This document shows positions 1 through 8,140 of a stretch of DNA of 59,982 nt, in pieces. The first letter of the stretch is position 1. Every line of letters begins with the position of its first letter. Below the pieces are notes generated by a model, which saw only the letters and a list, made by a program, of their open reading frames with translations, had not been told where the DNA came from and searched no databases. Position numbers and translations under genes: made by a program. Origin of the DNA: Phycisphaeraceae bacterium (GTDB lineage Bacteria > Planctomycetota > Phycisphaerae > Phycisphaerales > Phycisphaeraceae); contig JAJDCS010000008.1 of NCBI GenBank assembly GCA_029260715.1, positions 1-59,982 of the forward strand, read 5' to 3'.

Positions 1-9
1 ATTATAATC

Positions 10-909
10 ATGACCGTCCACACAGTGCCTTGGGCAACCTGGCCCCCAAGGAATTCGCTGCTTCATCCGGCCAGGCTAGCCTGGCCGGATGAAGCCCAAA
101 GCCTCAACCTCCAAATGGCTCAGCTTAGGGGACAAGCGCACTTCTGGCGGTGCCATGCAACCGCTGACGACTTTGGTGCGTTCCCGGCTGATCCAATCAT
201 TTGCAAGAACATTGCCGCGCCCCGGCGTGAACTTACCACCGATCAGGTCAAAGGCTGGCTCGACGAATTAGCCCGAGCGCACTTGATCAGGTATTGCCAG
301 CATGAAGGGGAGCTGTACGCGTCGATTGTGGGCTTCATCGAGCTACAACCCGCTAACCGCAATGGCCGGCGGATCCGCCGGTATCCAAAGTTGCCGTATG
401 AAGACTGTGAACCCGGTGTTAATGAATCCAAGGGCGGCGAAGGTGATCCAGTGGAATCCGGAGGAATCCAGGGGACGTCAAGTCAATCCTGCGCCTCCGA
501 TACCGAAACCGACGCCGACACCGAGAAGACAGGCGACGGCGGCAATGTTGAGCACGCACTCGAGGAGGCCGGGGTGCGGGCGCCTGGGGTGATTGAAGAG
601 ATCGTTGGTATGTCTGATGTGACGGCGGCCAAGGTGCGTCGATGCGTCGCTAAGGCGCGGTCGAAGCGACGAAAAAACAGGACCGAAGTGGCTGGACTGG
701 TCGTCAAACTCATCCGCGAACGCGATTGGAACCTCCCGCCTCCATGCTCCGCTAGGGAAGCCGTAGCCGCGTTCAAGCGCGGCGAATGGTCCAGCGTCAA
801 CAGGGTCGATTGCGCAGGCAAGATGGTGAAATTCAACGCGGAGGGGCTGGTCGTGGACGGCAGCTTGCTTGTCCCGACCAGTGAAATTTCAAAGGCCACT
901 TTCGAGTGA
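10..909 (+). CDS. Putative replication-type winged-helix protein of the mobile element
   Basis: No firm family name can be given. Residues about 36-125 (HFWRCHATADDFGAFPADP, then WLDELARAHLIRYCQHEGE) resemble the N-terminal winged-helix domain of phage and plasmid replisome-organiser proteins. A hydrophilic low-complexity linker follows, and then a basic C-terminal helical segment (SKRRKNRTEVAGLVVKLIRE). It overlaps the next gene by GTGA, so the two are probably translationally coupled. The gene lies in the lysogeny/replication end of an integrated element whose integrase is at 1840-3315. The first nine bases of the window are open in the same frame, so the true start may lie outside. A perfect 34-bp palindrome sits within its 5' coding region. 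Confidence 0.6.
   Translation: MTVHTVPWATWPPRNSLLHPARLAWPDEAQSLNLQMAQLRGQAHFWRCHATADDFGAFPADPIICKNIAAPRRELTTDQVKGWLDELARAHLIRYCQHEGELYASIVGFIELQPANRNGRRIRRYPKLPYEDCEPGVNESKGGEGDPVESGGIQGTSSQSCASDTETDADTEKTGDGGNVEHALEEAGVRAPGVIEEIVGMSDVTAAKVRRCVAKARSKRRKNRTEVAGLVVKLIRERDWNLPPPCSAREAVAAFKRGEWSSVNRVDCAGKMVKFNAEGLVVDGSLLVPTSEISKATFE
61..94. repeat. Perfect 34-bp palindrome
   Basis: The two halves are exact reverse complements (half-site CTTCATCCGGCCAGGCT) with no spacer. A smaller inverted repeat (CCTTGGG at 28-34 and CCCAAGG at 45-51) lies just upstream. The palindrome is inside the 5' coding part of the first gene. It could be a protein-binding or cruciform site of the mobile element, or a foldback artefact of assembly close to a contig end. 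Confidence 0.8.
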
Positions 910-1286
910 TAAACGAACTGAGCCAATTATTTGCACCTACCTACGCAGAAGCCCGGCGACCGACCTCGCTAGGCAATGCGCCGGCGAACAGCAGCACGAC
1001 GAGTAAACAGGCTACCGATTCGCTACGGCCAGATGTAGGTGGTTTAGAAGGCTTGACGCTAAGAATCATCGCGTCGTCCGGTGATCAATATGCGACAAAC
1101 AAAGAAGTTAGCGAGGTGTCGTCTCGGTTTGGTCGTTACATGCCTGTCGCCACTCTGTGCCCTCGCACCAACGCGCTTGCTCGGTGGGGATTAATTATCA
1201 ACAGCGTCCTACGCCGACCCGGCGCGTCGGGCGTCGCCTGTACAATTTGGGTCCTGGCTGACGTGGACAGGAGGGACGGCACGTGA
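906..1286 (+). CDS. Small winged-helix protein of the mobile element
   Basis: A 126-residue protein of unknown function. The start is GTG, overlapping the previous stop as GTGA. Residues about 48-120 read as a helix-turn-helix with a final wing strand: LRIIASSGDQYATNKEVSEV, then TNALARWGLI and CTIWVLADV. This pattern is common in small phage and integrative-element proteins. The N-terminal 45 residues look disordered. It ends in a second GTGA overlap with the excisionase-like gene, so genes at 10-1543 form one translationally coupled unit. Confidence 0.55.
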   Translation: MINELSQLFAPTYAEARRPTSLGNAPANSSTTSKQATDSLRPDVGGLEGLTLRIIASSGDQYATNKEVSEVSSRFGRYMPVATLCPRTNALARWGLIINSVLRRPGASGVACTIWVLADVDRRDGT

Positions 1287-1543
1287 TCCAGGCAACCGAT
1301 GCCATGCTAGATCAAGCCGAAGCTGGCGAGTCATTGGTGCTCAGTGACCAGCAAGCGGCCGGGTTATTTGGCTGCAGTCGTTCCCACTGGCGCGCGATGC
1401 AAAAACTTGGACAGGTGCCGGCGCCGATCAAGATCGGCCGCAACACACGGTGGAGAAGGGCGGAGCTGGTCGACTGGCTCAACGCCAACTGCCCACCGCA
1501 ACACAAATGGAAGTGGACACCCAAAAGAAAATCCGGCAGGTAG
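1283..1543 (+). CDS. Excisionase / AlpA-like helix-turn-helix protein
   Basis: An 86-residue DNA-binding protein. Residues 20-75 (LSDQQAAGLFGCSRSHWRAM, IGRNTRWRRAELVDWL) match the MerR-like fold of excisionases and AlpA-type regulators: a helix-turn-helix followed by a beta hairpin and a helix ending in W-L. It starts with GTG overlapping the upstream stop and lies two genes before the integrase, which fits a recombination directionality factor. A role in excision is inference from position and fold. Confidence 0.75.
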   Translation: MIQATDAMLDQAEAGESLVLSDQQAAGLFGCSRSHWRAMQKLGQVPAPIKIGRNTRWRRAELVDWLNANCPPQHKWKWTPKRKSGR

Positions 1544-1547
1544 GTAC

Positions 1548-1575
1548 TTGCCGTAATCGAAGCAAAGGGTATACT
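1548..1575 (+). promoter_or_regulatory. Sigma-70-type promoter of the XRE repressor gene
   Basis: TTGCCG (1548-1553) and TATACT (1570-1575) are separated by 16 nt. The expected transcription start falls at or next to the ATG at 1582, so the mRNA would be leaderless. No Shine-Dalgarno sequence is visible between the -10 box and the ATG. Confidence 0.6.
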
Positions 1576-1581
1576 GGATGC

Positions 1582-1836
1582 ATGGTAAAAATCAGCGATC
1601 AGATCAGGCAGGAAATCGAATCCAGCGGCATGACTCGCTACCGCATCTCGAAGCTGACGGGTGTTGCACAGAGCACGTTGTCACGCTTCATGTCCGGCGG
1701 CGAGATGTCCACCGCTGTACTCGACCGGGTGGCTGATGTGCTGAGACTGACGATCGGCCCGGTTAAACGCAGGCAGGTATCGAAACGCAGTAGCCGCAGC
1801 AAGACGACCAAGGCGCGAAAAACTAAAGGCAGGTGA
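1582..1836 (+). CDS. XRE-family repressor
   Basis: An 84-residue protein with a Cro/CI-type helix-turn-helix at residues about 18-58 (MTRYRISKLTGVAQSTLSRF) and a strongly basic tail rich in Arg, Lys and Ser. A longer reading frame opens at 1450 inside the excisionase gene, but the ATG at 1582 sits directly behind a good promoter and begins the homologous region. The stop is 3 nt before the integrase start. It probably controls the element's early genes or the integrase. Confidence 0.8.
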   Translation: MVKISDQIRQEIESSGMTRYRISKLTGVAQSTLSRFMSGGEMSTAVLDRVADVLRLTIGPVKRRQVSKRSSRSKTTKARKTKGR

Positions 1837-1839
1837 ACC

Positions 1840-3315
1840 ATGGCGCGAACGTTCATACCCAGTTACACCAAACGATCCGGCAAGCGTGGCCGTAGCAAAA
1901 ACTACCACGTCGAATTTGAGGACCATCTTGGTACCCGCCGGCGTGTCGTGGGGTTCCCTGTCGCCGCCGGCAAAGCGCGATCGGATGCACTGGGCGTCAA
2001 GCTCCAGCGTCTGGCGTCTTGCCGAGCGGTCAGCGAGCCGCTGCCGGCGGACCTGCGCGACTGGATCGACAACATGGCCCCCGACCTGCGCGACAAGCTG
2101 GCGGCTTGGGGCGTGATCGACAAACCCCGCCACGAGCGCTACAAACCGATTTCGTTTCACCTGATCGGCTACATGCACGCGATGAAGGCCAAGGGCGGCA
2201 ACCGGCGGCACGTCAGGATGACCATCCGCAAGCTGCTGGCGGTGATGAAGCACTGCGGCGTCCGGCAATTGGCCGACATCACAGATCAAGGGGTTGAGTC
2301 GTATCTCACTGCCCGGCGGCTAGACAAAAATTCGATCAGCCCTAAGACAAGCAACGCCTACCTCAAAGCGGTGCAGGCGTTTTGTAAATGGCTGGTGCCC
2401 AGCCGGCTCAGCCATTCGCCCGTAGCCGGCGTCAAATCAATGCCTGTAGCCGAGGAAGAGCACCGCTGGCCTCTGACCATTGGCGAGATGCGCACGCTGT
2501 TAGACGCAACCTCAGCGGCCCCGGCGCGGTTCGGGATGAGCGGGTCGGAGCGGGCACTGCTGTACCGTGTCGCAGTTGAGACCGGCTACCGTGCCGGTGA
2601 GCTACGCAGCCTGATCCGTGAGAGCTTCGACCTCGACAGCGACACGCCGACCGTGCGGCTGCTGGCCGGTTCGAGCAAGGGCAAGCGGCGGTCGTCAATC
2701 CCGCTGCGCCCCGAGACGGCGGTGATGCTGCGTGGGCACCTGGCGGCAAAGTCGCCGGCGGCGTCGGCGTTTGGTGTGCCGCCCTCGACCCACACCGCCG
2801 AAATGATCCGGGCCGACCTGCTCGAAGCCGGCGTGCCCATCAGCGACGCCCTTGGCAGGAAGCGTGACTTCCACGCCTTGAGGCACACAACCGGCACGTG
2901 GCTGGCAAATGCGAACATCCACCCCCGGCTGATGCAGAGCATCCTCCGTCACGCCAACATCACCACAACGATGAGCATCTACGCCCATGCCGATCAGGCC
3001 CAGACCAACGAGGCGATCGGAAGGCTGCCGAGCTTGTCGGAGGTTCAGTCTGCCCCGTTGGCCGCGACGGGTACCGGGGGCGCTTGCGCCAGGCTTGCGC
3101 CAGAGCACGGACAACCGGCGACAAACCTGGACAAGCCTGGACGCAAGGATAGGGGTGGGGTGACAGGTGTAAGTGTTGCACCTGTCGAAGGAAAGCCTTT
3201 AAAACAAGGCGAATGGGCGCGGCTGGATTCGAACCAGCGTAGGCATAAGCCAGCAGATTTACAGTCTGCCCCGTTTGGCCGCTTCGGTACACGCCCGGTC
3301 AATCCAGAAGAGTAA
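1840..3315 (+). CDS. Tyrosine recombinase / integrase reading through the tRNA-Tyr attachment site
   Basis: A 491-residue phage-type integrase. The core-binding domain spans roughly residues 100-195 and the catalytic domain 205-395. The catalytic set is visible: R251 (GYRAGELRSL), K280/K282 (SSKGKRRS), H345 and R348 (HALRH), H371 (RHAN) and nucleophile Y381 (SIYAH). A good ribosome site (AAGGCAGGTGAACC) precedes the ATG. From residue 459 onward the protein is a translation of the opposite strand of tRNA-Tyr, ending in host sequence, so the last ~33 residues depend on integration and are not part of the enzyme core. It defines the right boundary of the element. Confidence 0.95.
   Translation: MARTFIPSYTKRSGKRGRSKNYHVEFEDHLGTRRRVVGFPVAAGKARSDALGVKLQRLASCRAVSEPLPADLRDWIDNMAPDLRDKLAAWGVIDKPRHERYKPISFHLIGYMHAMKAKGGNRRHVRMTIRKLLAVMKHCGVRQLADITDQGVESYLTARRLDKNSISPKTSNAYLKAVQAFCKWLVPSRLSHSPVAGVKSMPVAEEEHRWPLTIGEMRTLLDATSAAPARFGMSGSERALLYRVAVETGYRAGELRSLIRESFDLDSDTPTVRLLAGSSKGKRRSSIPLRPETAVMLRGHLAAKSPAASAFGVPPSTHTAEMIRADLLEAGVPISDALGRKRDFHALRHTTGTWLANANIHPRLMQSILRHANITTTMSIYAHADQAQTNEAIGRLPSLSEVQSAPLAATGTGGACARLAPEHGQPATNLDKPGRKDRGGVTGVSVAPVEGKPLKQGEWARLDSNQRRHKPADLQSAPFGRFGTRPVNPEE
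3214..3296 (-). tRNA. tRNA-Tyr (GTA), integration site of the element
   Basis: Reading the minus strand, the acceptor stem GGGCGTG pairs with CGCGCCC, the anticodon loop is CTGTAAA (anticodon GTA) between GCAGA and TCTGC, there is a long variable arm, and the T arm is GCTGGTTCGAATCCAGC. The length is 83 nt, with discriminator A and no encoded CCA. The whole gene is overlapped on the opposite strand by the 3' end of the integrase gene. The element lies on the 3' side of the tRNA, as is usual for integration into tRNA genes. Confidence 0.95.
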
Positions 3316-3444
3316 TCCTGCCGGGCGGATTGTTCAACCAAGCCTGACTATTTATTTATCCGGCGAAGCGGCGGCTACAGCGCGCTACCCTGCTTTTAAC
3401 ACAGAGCCTAGGCGGGTATGGTGCCGAGGGTATAACTCTGATTC

Positions 3445-3464
3445 AAGGCTTATTAAGGCTTATT
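3445..3464 (+). repeat. Tandem 10-bp direct repeat upstream of the GH16 gene
   Basis: AAGGCTTATT is present twice head to tail, ending 16 nt before the GH16 start codon. It lies in the 165-nt gap after tRNA-Tyr. A role as a regulator-binding site is possible but unsupported. Confidence 0.5.
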
Positions 3465-3480
3465 AACGATTGAGGCTCAC

Positions 3481-4287
3481 ATGGATTGGCGTAGGCTCTA
3501 CCCCTTGATTGGCGGGTTCGCTCTCCTGGCGGGATTGGCTCATTGCACGGCTCAAGATCGGGCAATAGACGTGGGCCGGGCCCTGTTTGAGGACCATTTT
3601 GACGGCGAGCAGCTAGACCGTGACAAGTGGCAGATCCAATCGGGCTTCACACTTGGCCGCACCGAGTTCCGGGAAGACGCGCCGCCGGTGGCTGACGGCT
3701 TCGTCAGGCTCCCGTTCGACACCTACAACCCCGCCGTGCCGGGCCAAACCATGCTCGGCACGTCGATCTTCACCAACGCTCGGTTCGCCGTGGGTGACGG
3801 CTTGGCGTTCGAGTCGCGCCTGCGCATGCCGGCTGGCGCCCCAGGCGGCATGATCGTGGCGTTCTTTACCTTCATATGGGACGATGGGGCATTCGATGAG
3901 ATCGACTTCGAGTTGTTAACCAACGAAGCGGTTAGCGGCCAACACCGCGTCATGATCAATACATGGAACGACGGCTCGCCGGGCAAGGACGCGGGCAACC
4001 CCGGGTTTGCCCATCAGCCGGGGCTGGACCTGCAAGCGTTCAACACCTACCGCTTCGAGTGGTTCCCCGATCGTGTGGATTTTTACATCAACGGCCGACG
4101 CGTGCGGTCCACGAACGTTGACGTCCCCGACACCCCGATGCACGTTTGGCTGAATTTCTGGGCGCCCGACCGCACGTTTGCCGTGGCCTTCAACGACGCC
4201 CTACAGCCGACCGTTGAGCCCGGACGCAATCAGCAGTGGGTGTATGAGGTGGATTATGTCAAGGTTGTCAGGATTCCGAAGCCATAG
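3481..4287 (+). CDS. Secreted glycoside hydrolase family 16 protein
   Basis: A 268-residue protein with a signal peptide (residues 1-24, hydrophobic core LIGGFALLAGLAHC). The catalytic GH16 signature is FDEIDFELLTN, giving nucleophile E140, assisting D142 and acid/base E144. The concanavalin-like fold is supported by NTYRFEWFPDRVDFYINGRRV near residue 190, and the length fits a single catalytic domain. It is expected to hydrolyse beta-1,3/1,4-glucans or related algal or plant polysaccharides in the periplasm or outside the cell. The cysteine at 22 is not in a good lipobox. The exact substrate cannot be read from the sequence. Confidence 0.88.
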   Translation: MDWRRLYPLIGGFALLAGLAHCTAQDRAIDVGRALFEDHFDGEQLDRDKWQIQSGFTLGRTEFREDAPPVADGFVRLPFDTYNPAVPGQTMLGTSIFTNARFAVGDGLAFESRLRMPAGAPGGMIVAFFTFIWDDGAFDEIDFELLTNEAVSGQHRVMINTWNDGSPGKDAGNPGFAHQPGLDLQAFNTYRFEWFPDRVDFYINGRRVRSTNVDVPDTPMHVWLNFWAPDRTFAVAFNDALQPTVEPGRNQQWVYEVDYVKVVRIPKP

Positions 4288-4361
4288 ATCACCGCATATA
4301 TCAGCATCGAAGCGGTACGAGCTGTTCACTCGAAGCGATGATCTAATATAAACTACCCGCC

Positions 4362-6032
4362 ATGGATCTTTGGACACTACTGGGAGACACCGTTGTTCTA
4401 TTGTCCGCGTGCCTGTTGCTCGGGGGTATATTCTCGCGATTTGGGCAGAGCCCGCTGGTCGGATACCTGTTAGCGGGCATGTTGCTTGGCGGGCCGGGCA
4501 GCATTCACGCGGTGGGGTCTGAACACGAAATCGAGGCGATCGCTGAACTGGGCGTTGCCTTGTTGCTGTTTAGCCTTGGCCTTGAGTTTTCTGTGGAGCG
4601 GTTGAAGAAACTGGGCATCAAGCCGCTGCTGGGCGGGTTCGCTCAAGTTCTTTTAACGATTGTCATAGGGGCTGGCGCGGCGTTCGTGTTCGGCTTAAAA
4701 GCCACGGAGGCGATCGCCTTTGGGGCCATGATTTCACTGAGCAGCACAGCGGTGGTGTTGCGGATACTCATGGAACGGTCTGAGTTAGAGATGCCCCACG
4801 GGCGAAACAGCCTGGCGGTGTTGCTGACTCAGGATATGGCCGTTGTGCCGTTGGCTTTGCTCATGACGCTGCTGGCCGGTGGCGGCGGTCCGCTGGAAGT
4901 GGTGACCCATGTGGGCAAATTGCTGCTGATGGCTGGGGCTCTCGTCTTGGGGCTGTTTCTTTTGAACAAAATCGCGATGCTCGCGTTGGGTACGCTAACG
5001 CTGCACCGTAACCGCGAGTTGACCGTCATTTTCGCGATTGTGACCGGTTTGGGCGCTGCGTGGGCGGCGCATTTTGCGGGGGTCTCTCCGGCGCTGGGGG
5101 CCTTTGTGGCCGGGATGCTGCTGGGCAGTTCCGCGTTTGCGACTCAGATCCGTGCGGATATATCGTCACTGCGAGTGGTCTTGTTGACGCTTTTTTTCGG
5201 TGCGGCAGGCATGGTGGCCGACCCTGTCTGGATCATCAAACATTGGCACCTTGTAGCTGGGGTCACCATTTTGCTGACGGTTGGCAAGCTGGCTGTGATA
5301 TGGGCCATTTTCCAGGTTTTGGGGCACACGGCCCGCGTGGCGGCGGCGACAGGGCTTTGTCTTGCCCAGATCGGCGAGTTCGCGTTTGTTCTGGGCAGCA
5401 TCGGCCGCACGAACGGCGTGGTGTCGGCGGACGTGTACGCGCTGGTTGTCTCCGTCACCATAGTTTCGTTTTTCTTGTGCGCTTTTCTTGTGCCAAGGGC
5501 TCCACGCTTTGGTAATTACGTTGCTTCACTGTTCGGCGCAGAACCCCCGGAAGCGGGTGACAAACGAGAATCAGAGCACGCTCCCGATGTGGTCATCATT
5601 GGGTTTGGGCCCGCGGGACAAATCGCGGCAAGGCCTTTTGTTGACCGGAACAAACGGGTCATTGTCATCGAACTCAATCGTGACGGGATACGCCGCGCCC
5701 AACAACTTGGATTCCAAGGAGAGATAGGCGACGCCACACAGAACGACGTGTTGGAGCACGCGCGGCTGAGCCACGCCAAGGCCGTGGTGATCACCGTCCC
5801 GCACCACGGCTCGGCCATGACCATCCTTGAGCACGTCCGTCAACTGGCACCGCACGCACACATCGCTGTCCGCTCACGGTATCAACAGCACACCGATGAT
5901 TTTATTGCAGCCGGGGCGCACGTCGTCATTGGAGACGAAGAGCAGATTGGCAAGGGCTTGGCCAGCCACCTCCGGCGGTGGCTGCACGCACACGGAGGCA
6001 AAATGAATCGTGTGGAAAGCAAACCGAGCTAG
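4362..6032 (+). CDS. CPA2-family monovalent cation:proton antiporter with TrkA-N domain
   Basis: A 556-residue inner-membrane protein of the KefB/YbaL type. Residues 1-385 hold about 12 membrane helices with the Na_H_Exchanger signatures (LVGYLLAGMLLGG, LGVALLLFSLGLEFS, SPALGAFVAGMLLGSS). Residues about 405-530 form a regulatory NAD-binding TrkA-N domain with the Rossmann motif GFGPAGQ. The family exchanges K+ or Na+ for protons. No ancillary KefF/KefG gene is adjacent. A -10-like TATAAA at 4347-4352 lies 9 nt before the ATG. It converges with the next gene, leaving only 12 nt between stops. Confidence 0.92.
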   Translation: MDLWTLLGDTVVLLSACLLLGGIFSRFGQSPLVGYLLAGMLLGGPGSIHAVGSEHEIEAIAELGVALLLFSLGLEFSVERLKKLGIKPLLGGFAQVLLTIVIGAGAAFVFGLKATEAIAFGAMISLSSTAVVLRILMERSELEMPHGRNSLAVLLTQDMAVVPLALLMTLLAGGGGPLEVVTHVGKLLLMAGALVLGLFLLNKIAMLALGTLTLHRNRELTVIFAIVTGLGAAWAAHFAGVSPALGAFVAGMLLGSSAFATQIRADISSLRVVLLTLFFGAAGMVADPVWIIKHWHLVAGVTILLTVGKLAVIWAIFQVLGHTARVAAATGLCLAQIGEFAFVLGSIGRTNGVVSADVYALVVSVTIVSFFLCAFLVPRAPRFGNYVASLFGAEPPEAGDKRESEHAPDVVIIGFGPAGQIAARPFVDRNKRVIVIELNRDGIRRAQQLGFQGEIGDATQNDVLEHARLSHAKAVVITVPHHGSAMTILEHVRQLAPHAHIAVRSRYQQHTDDFIAAGAHVVIGDEEQIGKGLASHLRRWLHAHGGKMNRVESKPS

Positions 6033-6044
6033 GCGCGGGCCGGG

Positions 6045-7841
6045 TCATTCGCCAACCGTTACCGTTGCCCCGTTAAGCAGCTTCCGCCTGTTCAGCAAGT
6101 ACCAGCTACGCAGCACGTCGAGCTGAAACGCCTCTAGTTCAGCGTCCGCCCACACCCATAACGGCGGGGCGCCTTCGGGCAGATACCGCTTGAGCACCAG
6201 CCACCAGCGGTGCTGGTCCAGCAGTTCGATCAGGTCGAGGTGTAACTGGCCGGTGCTGGAGAACAGATAGTCCCACGCGTCGGCTCGCCCGCGGTGCAGC
6301 ATGGCCAGCAAGACCGTTGTGGTCGGCAAATCATCGCGGGTGAGCATCGCCTCCACCGCCGTGTCCATATCGGGTAGCCGCCCCTGCATCCACAAGCCCA
6401 GCCGCAGCACCTGGCGCACCGGCCAGATGTCCTCGTACCTCGCCTTCTTTTCTAATAACTCTGTCCGCAGCCCAGTCAGCCCGGCAAGGATGCCACCGCT
6501 ACGCTTGGCGTTGTCACTAAAGTCATTCAGTAGTGAAGCCGCTAAGTTGTCTAGCTGTGGCCGTGTAAGCCGGTCCATGGCCGCGACACACGCCAAGTCG
6601 CGTAGCGTCGGTTCGTCTGACGCCAAGGCGTCATACAGGTCTTGCGGGTCTGGTGTTTTCGTGACCGTGAACGCGGCGATCCGCGCCAGGTCCGGCGTGT
6701 CCGGCGGGATGGGGACGTCGAACCGTCCGACCGGCAGCCCTTCCAGCAACGCCAGCAGCGGCACCGGCGACAGGGGCGATTGCGAAAAGCCGCCCCGGCC
6801 AAGGCTATCCAAAAAAGGCTGGGGCGGTGCCAACCCGCGGTACAGGGCAGCCAATGCGATCGGTTGTGAGCGGGGGTGTTCCAGGCCTTGGATGATCTGT
6901 TGCTGTGTATATGTCGGTTGCGCCGCGCCTGCGGCGCCCAGGACCGCCCGCCACGCGATCAGCGTGTCTGCTTCAGACGCCGCGTCAAAACCGCGCGCGA
7001 CCCAAGCGGACAACGCCTGCTGTGCGGACGACGACGTGCTCATGTGCAAGCAATACGCCGCCATCGCGCGCACCGAGTCGGGCGCCTCTGGGTTTTGCAG
7101 CGCGTCGATTGCCGGCTGGGGTCGGTCGGGGTTGGCGTAGACCATCGCCCACAGGCGCGCCGCCACCACCTCAGGCTGCCCCGCCAACCAATCGACGTGT
7201 TCAGCCGTACCCGAGCGGTCGCCCAGCAACCCGCGCATGATCCAGGTCTGTGCAGCGGTGTCGCTGTCGCCCGCTGTGGTACTGTTGGCGATGACCGCTA
7301 AATAAGGCGCCGTGTCACGGGCCGCGCCGGCCAGCAGCGCCGCCGCGGTCAGCGCTTCGCTGCGGACCTGGGGGTCGGTGTCCGCGAGCAGGGCCTTGAG
7401 TAAGCCATGGACAGCCGGGCCATCCGCCAGATCGTTCAATTGGCCGGCCAAGTACGCGGCGCTGACCCGCGAAGGCGCGTCGGCCTCGGATACCAAGACC
7501 CCCAACCACCGCAGCCACGCCGCGTTCGGGATCGGGGGGCGTCGCCACTGCCGGGCGCGGTCCAGCGCGTTGACGATTTGTAGAAAGTTGGCGTTGTCCT
7601 TAACCTCCAGCAGTTGTCCGACCGCGCCGTCTAGCACGCGTTGGTCGCGCCCGGCACGCCGGACCACAAAATTCAACGCACGCTCCCGCTCCTCCAGCGA
7701 CACAGAGGTGAGTTTGTCTATATTGACGCGGACGTGCCACAGCGGCAGCAGTACAAGACCCAGGACGATGACTAAAACCGTCAGGGCCAGGTGAATAGCC
7801 AAGGGGACCCAAGCGGGGCGTCTGACGTTCCGGTGAACCAT
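6045..7841 (-). CDS. Membrane-anchored HEAT-like repeat protein, function unknown
   Basis: A protein of about 598 residues with one N-terminal membrane helix (residues about 12-37, WVPLAIHLALTVLVIVLGLVL) and a long alpha-helical region of degenerate HEAT/Armadillo-like repeats, for example PSRVSAAYLAGQLNDLADG and DPQVRSEALTAAALLAG. The helical part should lie in the periplasm or at the membrane face and act as a protein-binding scaffold. The reading frame opens at a TTG at 7868, but the ATG at 7841 starts just before the basic residues that precede the helix. No enzyme motif is seen. Transcribed divergently from the next lipoprotein gene. Confidence 0.75.
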   Translation of the reverse strand: MVHRNVRRPAWVPLAIHLALTVLVIVLGLVLLPLWHVRVNIDKLTSVSLEERERALNFVVRRAGRDQRVLDGAVGQLLEVKDNANFLQIVNALDRARQWRRPPIPNAAWLRWLGVLVSEADAPSRVSAAYLAGQLNDLADGPAVHGLLKALLADTDPQVRSEALTAAALLAGAARDTAPYLAVIANSTTAGDSDTAAQTWIMRGLLGDRSGTAEHVDWLAGQPEVVAARLWAMVYANPDRPQPAIDALQNPEAPDSVRAMAAYCLHMSTSSSAQQALSAWVARGFDAASEADTLIAWRAVLGAAGAAQPTYTQQQIIQGLEHPRSQPIALAALYRGLAPPQPFLDSLGRGGFSQSPLSPVPLLALLEGLPVGRFDVPIPPDTPDLARIAAFTVTKTPDPQDLYDALASDEPTLRDLACVAAMDRLTRPQLDNLAASLLNDFSDNAKRSGGILAGLTGLRTELLEKKARYEDIWPVRQVLRLGLWMQGRLPDMDTAVEAMLTRDDLPTTTVLLAMLHRGRADAWDYLFSSTGQLHLDLIELLDQHRWWLVLKRYLPEGAPPLWVWADAELEAFQLDVLRSWYLLNRRKLLNGATVTVGE

Positions 7842-8140
7842 GGCGTTAGATCGTAAGTAATATGACAAGTAAGGGGTTCGAGAGACGGCGGTTGATAAAA
7901 CTGGTCAACACGACTGACATTGTTAATGTAAATCAGCATGGGTAGCAATCGGAGCGGGCAGCTGGCTGACAAGCAGCGGATTTTGATATCAAACCGCAAC
8001 TAAGTGCATTTTATATATGCGGTTAAGTTTTCCGAATGATTCAGCCGATAGACCCTAACGCAGCCTAGACTCTTAGAAAGAGAAAGAAGCGAGACCGCCT
8101 AGTGACACACGCACGACACGTCCATCAGACCAACAAAACC

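Noticed and set aside
3191-3210. Terminator downstream of tRNA-Tyr
   Set aside because: Only a 5-bp GCCTT/AAGGC stem without a proper U-run; too weak to call.
3275-3466. Small frame 3275-3466 after the tRNA
   Set aside because: It overlaps tRNA-Tyr and the integrase end and shows no protein-like features.
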